Source of the DNA: Hemicentrotus pulcherrimus
Taxonomy: Eukaryota; Echinodermata; Echinoidea; Camarodonta; Strongylocentrotidae
Length of the DNA: 10,413 nucleotides
Direction: 5' to 3'
Assembly (NCBI GenBank): GCA_003118195.1
Contig: BEXV01002750.1
Coordinates: forward strand, 16,867 to 27,279
The number at the start of each line of letters is the position of its first letter. Position 1 is the first letter of the stretch. Shown piece by piece: positions 5,927-10,413 of this stretch. Both the position numbers and the translations under genes were made by a program. A model generated the notes under the pieces. That model ran no database searches, was not told the DNA's origin, and worked only from the letters and a program-made list of their open reading frames with translations.

Positions 5927-6064
5927 ATAGAGAGTAGTTTGATTACTCGTGATATTAAGAAGAGAATGATAAATATTACCATGGTATGTAATAGTTATAG
6001 TGAGGTATTTCTAATTAAGAAAATAATGATTTGAACAAATATTTGTATGTAACTCTTTAAGTTT

Positions 6065-6148
6065 CAGCCCAGAGCACACTCCGCAACTTTATGCCCGGCG
6101 GAGTATTTGTTTTAGTTTAAGCTGGGTAGGCATAATCATGCCTTTACC
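6065..6148. repeat. Cluster of inverted repeats, unidentified structured segment
   Basis: CTCCGC (6079-6084) pairs with GCGGAG (6098-6103). It is enclosed by CCCAG (6068-6072) pairing with CTGGG (6122-6126). An adjoining hairpin, GGT+AGGCAT (6125-6133) with ATGCCT (6138-6143) plus ACC (6146-6148), has a 4-base loop. GC content is well above the flanks. It may be part of a retroelement 3' UTR or a folded RNA; no family recognised. Confidence 0.5.
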
Positions 6149-6170
6149 GGGATTATTGATATCTTTTATT

Positions 6171-6246
6171 CTCTCTCTCTCTCTCTCACTCTCTCTCTCT
6201 ATCTGTGCCTTTCTTGTTGTCTTATCAAACTTCCACTCTCTCTCTT
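6171..6246 (+). repeat. CT-rich microsatellite tracts
   Basis: Runs of CT at about 6171-6203 and again at 6235-6246. Confidence 0.9.
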
Positions 6247-6429
6247 TAACTCTTACTTTTTTGCTTCTTTTTTTTTTCTATTTCTCTCATATGTAAATAC
6301 ATGTAGTTTTAAACAAGTTACTCTAGAGCTTGTAATGAGTGTGATATTATTTGTTTGGAGGTATGAATTATTTCATTTTTAAAACTTATGTTATAATGAT
6401 TTCTTTTCCGTTATTTTTATTGATTGTGA

Positions 6430-6600
6430 ATTGGCATTGTAAACCAGTCCTGCATCCGCTACAATTAAAATCTCTGTCCTTGTTTATATGTCACATCTTT
6501 ATCATTATGCTATATGTATTATCATGAATAAAGATGAATCATTACTATCATAATTATTACTAGTACCATTCATATCATCATTTTCATCATCCTTCAGATA
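6430..6600 (+). mobile_element. Possible 3' tail of a non-LTR retrotransposon
   Basis: GGCATTGTAAACCAGTCC near 6432-6450 resembles GCATATTGTAAACTGGCC at 7781-7798 in the retroelement 3' UTR downstream. About 80 bases later comes AATAAA (6527-6532), then an imperfect ATC/ATT-rich run to about 6595. Order and strand fit a LINE 3' end, but no ORF2 remnant was found upstream. Confidence 0.3.
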
Positions 6601-7492
6601 AGCTTTAAGAATACTAATACTTGCTTCGAGTGTGTTACGTCATTATTTGTTTCAACTCGGGTGTGGGAAATGCCACGAGTAATCCAGTGTCTTCTTTTCT
6701 TTGATATTTCTTGAAAATTGCAAGGCTTTTTCCGCACACAACACATTCGTTTTATGCCTTACTCACATGACATCTTCGCAAACATATTCTTTCCTATGCT
6801 GCTTCCCATTTCGTTACCTGCTGTTTCCTTTTAATGGTGTATTTGTCGAGAAAAGATATCATTTGATATTTGAAATCAAGTGTATAGACACCTTGCGACC
6901 TCATTATGAAACAAATTCATTTTCACTCACTAATCGTTCAAACCTCGAGTCCGAACTTAAACAAACATTAAGTGCCATTAACGACGCATTGGTAAAATTA
7001 AATATTTTTGTAAAACGTACAAAATACATTAAGAGCTGCCCTTGGATCGGTCCTTTCAATTGGAACTCGGGTGTTTGAATTTCAAACACGTACATCAAAT
7101 TAAACAGACTCGTCGGCGCATATATTTTGAAGGATAGCATTTATTATATCCATTGCATAAAGTTGATCGAAATGCTAAAGCTATCATCATCATATGTTTC
7201 GGGATACATGACTGCACGAACATAATAGTCCAGCAACACTTTCTTAACTCAGCGTGTAACAAAACGCTTGTCCGGAGTTTTTCCAGGGGTACGATAATTA
7301 AGGAACCTATACAAATACAATTGTACTATCAAATACGATAGAAATGTAATAGATGAGTACAACATCTATTTTCTTTTTAATTTTAGGCTCCTCTGGAAGA
7401 ATTGCCATGTGTAAACAAATCTATTGGGTATGAATTTGGACAGCAAACTATATAAAAATACCAATCATTACCAATTTAAACGGTGAACTTTA
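6600..7492. other. AT-rich sequence, no supported gene
   Basis: A 125-codon plus-strand open stretch (6701-7078) begins with TTG; its first ATG is well inside. It shows no recognisable motif and a 78-codon frame overlaps it on the other strand. No splice sites or repeat similarity support coding here. Confidence 0.45.
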
Positions 7493-7606
7493 TCACATGA
7501 TAAATCCTTTGTGTACAGAGCCTCTTTTCAATATAGTAAGTTATCCCCTGATTTGCGTCAACTACCCACTTTTGCCACCTTTAAAACTAACCTAAACAGA
7601 TTATAA
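7493..7606 (+). pseudogene. Decayed C-terminus of a non-LTR retrotransposon ORF2 (reverse transcriptase)
   Basis: Translation from 7493 ends ...KLSPDLRQLPTFATFKTNL then NRL and TAA at 7604. This is the familiar C-terminal tail of CR1/L2/Jockey-type ORF2 proteins (aromatic, then WN-x-LP, x-LR, LP, x-FK, x-L). Just before it RASFQY joins directly to SKL, where relatives have several residues including a WN pair, so a small internal deletion is likely. A TGA at 7484 closes the frame upstream. It is a dead remnant: no catalytic RT or endonuclease region is present. The exact clade is not resolved. Confidence 0.7.
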
Positions 7607-7650
7607 TCACCTTTTTGTTGTACCTTTTTTTTATGTATGTTTATATGATG

Positions 7651-7692
7651 TTTTTATTTTGTTTTGTTTTGTTTTTGTTTTGTTTTTGTTTC
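7651..7692 (+). repeat. (TTTTG)n microsatellite in a retroelement 3' UTR
   Basis: Repeated TTTTG/TTTTTG units inside the 3' UTR of the retroelement remnant. Confidence 0.9.
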
Positions 7693-7792
7693 TTCTTTTT
7701 CCTTTAAGTATTAGTATTATGTTTTCGACTGATACTTTGTAATTATTTATTTTGTTGAATTTTAATATTATGTATATTTTGCATATTGTAAA

Positions 7793-7851
7793 CTGGCCCC
7801 ATGGAAGACCAGCAGCAACAATTATAGTTGCAGCTGAATATGGGCAACCAG
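7793..7851 (+). repeat. Nested stem-loop in retrotransposon 3' UTR
   Basis: CTGG (7793-7796) pairs with CCAG (7848-7851), and CCCAT (7798-7802) with ATGGG. Inside, CAGC pairs with GCTG around a GCAAC-AATTATA-GTTGC hairpin. Several arms match exactly in an otherwise decayed element, which suggests the fold was kept by the family for retrotransposition. Confidence 0.6.
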
Positions 7852-7930
7852 CCGTATAAGTTCCCTTTTTTTCTCTCTGTATGATTATTTTATTTGTATT
7901 TGATTCTGATTTTATTATCCGAAAAATAAA

Positions 7931-9230
7931 AACAGCAACTGACTTAAGATAGTTTATCAGAAGAAAAAGAAAACATGCAACGCATCATGCTAAAAATCTA
8001 AGATAGCATGATATCGTTATATATACTACATAAATGTATAGATAAGAACTATAATTAGCGATTCAAAATGGCGATTGTCTCTTTCTGAATATCTAATATG
8101 CAAATTTATACATTACATTGGGGGAGGAGTCCCAGAATTAGAATCACGACACTTGACCTGGTTCTTAATGCACGAAATTTAAAAGTGTTAACACTAAATA
8201 TTGTTTCCCATATTGATGAGGCTTACTTCGTTCCATCGGTTCTTCGAATAGTGAAAACTTGCTAATAACAATCACACAATGACGAAGTGTCGACCGCTGG
8301 CCTTTTCAAGAACATCTCGTATTAAAAGGTGTCGGGTCGAGATGCAATATTTTGGAGATTCGCACATTTTTCAGAAAGTGTCGTGTGAAGTGGTCCTGAT
8401 ACTGTGGCAATAAGAGCGGTGTATTTCATAAACTTTTTACTGGACCCTTTGTGAATTTGGGCTTAATAATTCTCCAAAATTCGCGTAACCATGCAGAAGA
8501 CCCTTTAGAACGAAGTAATCCTATCGAAATAGGGCAAGACACGTTGTATTTACAAACTTAAAGAGCAGCTAAAACACGCTAATAAGTCATGGAAACGAAT
8601 AATTAGAAAAAAAGGGGGTTTGGACAAAATCGGACTTGGGATAATTGTGAATACTTGAGAGTTAAGACCATAGCTGAAAAACGGGCTTTAATACTTATCG
8701 ATAAACGGCTGGAGACAAATTATTTCTCACATGGATATGGGCCCGTTTGACTAAATTGAGGGTTTATTCTCTCCTAAGTAATCATATCAAGTAAATATCA
8801 AGTGACTTACAAAATGATAGGTGAAATTTCGTATAATTCACGGCTGTATATACGGAAGGAATTAGGTTGATCTAATTATAAAGTTCTAACATATACATTT
8901 TGTGCATGAAAAGTTGGCAACAAATATTCGCCCAGTTGCGATTCATCATAACAATTTAATCTTGTTTTTCTAATCTTTTTTGTGCTAACTCTGATTTGTA
9001 TGGCGGAGAGTTTTAGATTATAATTAACTTTTTTCGATTGTGAATTAATTATTGGAAATTGGAACAAGGCAGGAACATTTATATGTGAATTCACAGTTTA
9101 GGACTTTATAGAAAAGCTTTTCAGTTGTTTTAGAGAAGAAAATAAACTGCAAGGTAATAATTATATCATTTATGCAACAAATACATTTAGCAAATCCAAG
9201 CCTAACAATATTCACGTATTAAGTATAATG
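7931..9230. other. Long AT-rich stretch without recognisable genes
   Basis: Frames are short on both strands. Noted only: a 10-bp palindrome GTGTTAACAC (8185-8194), a 7-bp inverted repeat CATCTCG/CGAGATG (8313-8319 and 8338-8344), and a small duplication of ATATCAAGT near 8785-8803. A 72-codon minus-strand frame (8876-9094) has no recognisable feature. Confidence 0.5.
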
Positions 9231-9241
9231 AAAAAAAAAAA
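9231..9241 (+). repeat. Poly-A run (11 A)
   Basis: Homopolymer 28 bases upstream of the short open frame at 9269. Confidence 0.9.
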
Positions 9242-9268
9242 CAAGGAAGTTGTTTAAATATATCGAGG

Positions 9269-9499
9269 ATGATGTTGAAAATACAGTTTCTGCGAATATT
9301 ACTGAGCGACCTTTTAACTTTATTAACCTGTATACATGTATCATACTATACTGTTAATTGGAGTAATGAGCACGGCAGAACAACGTATTGCCGTTTACGT
9401 TGTTTCGCCGACAGAATTAGAACATTTATTTTTGGGAGGGGTGCCACATTTCGGTTACGGGGTGCGTACGCCAAATACGTCAAAATATTAAATTTCTAA
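9269..9499 (+). CDS. Short ORF (76 codons) with signal-peptide-like start; doubtful
   Basis: Two consecutive ATG codons follow CGAGG, giving A/G at -3 for both. The predicted N-terminus MMLKIQFLRILLSDLLTLLT has a basic then hydrophobic stretch to about residue 28, like a secretion signal but interrupted by D14. The rest is basic with two cysteines (CRLRC) and ends at TAA. No family is recognised, no poly(A) signal follows closely, and the next feature is retroelement debris. In AT-rich DNA a frame this long can arise by chance. Confidence 0.15.
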   Translation: MMLKIQFLRILLSDLLTLLTCIHVSYYTVNWSNEHGRTTYCRLRCFADRIRTFIFGRGATFRLRGAYAKYVKILNF

Positions 9500-9594
9500 A
9501 AATTCTACAGTCGCAGTTTTGCCATCTCACGGCCGTGTTGTTATTATTTTCATCATTATCATTACTATTATTACTTCTAATACAATACTATATT

Positions 9595-9780
9595 CGTAAT
9601 CTTCGTTCAGCAACCGACACATGTAAACTTAACATTCCCAAATCCAGGCTCACAGCAGCTGAAAAACGCTTTGCAGTAGCTGCATCAAAGACATGGAACA
9701 GCATCCCACTTTCCAAAAGGAAAATTACCTGTCTTGCCACTTTCAAAAGATCCCTCAAAACTTACCTTTTCCCCCAATGA
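9595..9780 (+). pseudogene. C-terminal remnant of L2/CR1-type retrotransposon ORF2
   Basis: About 61 residues, including PKSRLTAAEKRFAVAASKTW followed by NSIP, then LATFKRSLKTYLFPQ and TGA. The pattern PxSRxxxxxxxFxVAAxKxWNSxP...FKxxLKTxLF is the standard C-terminal end of L2/CR1-superfamily ORF2 proteins, after the RT domain. The frame is open upstream only through a microsatellite-derived, leucine-rich run (9535-9594), so the element is 5'-truncated at about 9590. The catalytic RT and endonuclease domains are absent. Confidence 0.8.
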
Positions 9781-9885
9781 TCTATGTTATATATCTCCTG
9801 TACTGCACTTTCTTGTCTTCTTTAAATATAATTGTATTTGTAAGCGCTATGGTACTTTTTGTTTTTAGCGCTCCTGAATATTCGA

Positions 9886-9886
<1 letters not shown>

Positions 9887-9920
<34 letters not shown>
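9887..9920 (+). repeat. (ATT)11 microsatellite, LINE tail
   Basis: Perfect trinucleotide run forming the 3' tail of the LINE remnant. The poly-isoleucine frame on the minus strand across it is an artefact. Confidence 0.95.
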
Positions 9921-9923
<3 letters not shown>

Positions 9924-10202
9924 TTTTCCTAACGTTCCGAAAAAAAAAATCCGCGGTATAGGGTTGGGGGCAACGATATACCCTTGCCCACTCAGTGCAA
10001 ACAACGATCCATCTGCTTTTTAAACATGGACCCATATTTTGTATTCCCTTCATTTCGCCTTTTGTATTTATTATCTCGATTAATGTACCTACTAATGCAC
10101 ATCATTTGCCAAACTTTAATCCTTGCACACCACACAACTTATGAACTTGCAACAAAGTGTATACTTGTTCATCTCCATAACCAATTATACATTGACAGTG
10201 TG
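9921..10202. other. Non-coding stretch, nothing recognised
   Basis: Contains an A9 run near 9940 and no open frame beyond the simple-repeat artefact. Ends where dispersed-repeat copy 3 begins. Confidence 0.5.
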
Positions 10203-10384
10203 GCCAAGAAAGAATACCATGCCTGGTACTTGATTCAAATGCGCCCTGGTCGCAAGCTGGTGAACCTACGTTATGACTCTGCTATATATAAGCCAAAGAG
10301 ACGTTTTTTTAATCTTCATAAGGTTTTGCATTTCACATTGTCTTTTCGATCTGATGTATGGCATTACATGACTCTGATTATATT
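10203..10384 (+). repeat. Dispersed repeat, unidentified family, copy 3 (3' part)
   Basis: Matches 1710-1898: shared TTGATTCAA, CTGGTG-ACCTACRTTATGACTCT, TTTCACATT/TTTCACACT, TCGATCTGAT-ATGGCATTA and ACTCTGRTTATATT. The copy ends near a 12-base G run at the window edge. Confidence 0.6.
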
Positions 10385-10399
10385 AACCCTTACTGTACT

Positions 10400-10411
10400 G
10401 GGGGGGGGGGG
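10400..10411 (+). repeat. Poly-G run (12 G) at the window edge
   Basis: Twelve consecutive G three to fourteen bases from the window end; the length is likely to be assembly- or allele-dependent. Confidence 0.95.
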
Positions 10412-10413
10412 CC

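Larger units (their letters stand above)
7493..7930 (+). mobile_element. 5'-truncated non-LTR retrotransposon, 3' end with hairpin and poly(A) signal
   Basis: The ORF2 remnant (7493-7606) is followed by a T-rich 3' UTR, a large stem-loop (7793-7851) and AATAAA at 7925-7930. Stem-loops near the 3' end are typical recognition structures for reverse transcriptases of such elements. The 5' truncation matches target-primed reverse transcription. Confidence 0.65.
9590..9920 (+). mobile_element. 5'-truncated L2/CR1-like LINE, 3' end with (ATT)n tail
   Basis: After the ORF2 remnant comes a short 3' UTR with two AGCGCT motifs (9843-9848 and 9867-9872) and then (ATT)n. A TGTAAGCGCT ... AGCGCT ... (ATT)n ending is characteristic of L2-like LINEs in marine invertebrates. 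The upstream ATT/ATC-rich microsatellite (9537-9580) marks the 5' junction. Confidence 0.75.

Noticed and set aside
6701..7078. 125-codon plus-strand open frame as a gene
   Set aside because: It begins with TTG rather than ATG, has no recognisable motif, is overlapped by an open frame on the opposite strand, and lies in AT-rich DNA.
8185..8194. Palindrome GTGTTAACAC
   Set aside because: A single 10-bp palindrome in AT-rich non-coding DNA; no supporting promoter or operator context.
9865..10053. Poly-isoleucine ORF on the minus strand
   Set aside because: Artefact of the (ATT)n LINE tail.

Overview
This is eukaryotic, AT-rich, repeat-laden animal DNA, probably from a marine invertebrate. The retroelement tails, the foldback MITE and the single-exon amine-type receptor together suggest an echinoderm or another invertebrate deuterostome. 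The lineage is an inference and was not tested. No prokaryotic operon, rRNA, CRISPR array or functional tRNA gene is visible.

Only one gene is clearly intact. It is an intronless class A G-protein-coupled receptor on the minus strand (ATG at 3210, stop at 2140, 356 residues), with every hallmark of a biogenic-amine receptor of the histamine H3/H4 and muscarinic kind. Two AATAAA signals lie downstream of it. A 139-bp foldback MITE (3484-3622) lies between its start codon and a candidate TATA box (3771-3778).

Left edge (1-700): a possible first coding exon of a minus-strand gene (276-386, ending in a splice donor), with a perfect plus-strand splice donor about 250 bp away at 635. This could be a divergent promoter, but neither gene is identified. 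From 700 to 1570 nothing is recognisable. Copies of an unidentified dispersed repeat lie at 1572-1898, 4582-4702 and 10203-10384, and a diverged 72-bp direct duplication sits at 4289/4491.

Middle (5151-5440): a tRNA-like RNA polymerase III promoter on the plus strand (SINE head) faces a minus-strand segment. That segment carries a 7SL/Alu-like A-box region and a weak B-box. Between them lie a (TG)12 tract, an 8-bp-stem hairpin and a SINE-core-like segment. This is the most unusual part of the window.

Right half (6060-9920): decayed 3' ends of at least two non-LTR retrotransposons, both plus strand. Each has a recognisable ORF2 C-terminus followed by a 3' UTR: 7493-7930 with a large nested hairpin and AATAAA, and 9595-9920 with paired AGCGCT motifs and an (ATT)n tail. 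A third possible tail lies near 6430-6600. The rest is simple repeats (GA, CT, CACACG, TG, TTTTG, poly-G) and unique AT-rich sequence. The receptor is the only likely protein gene, and the rest is mostly transposon debris and intergenic DNA.
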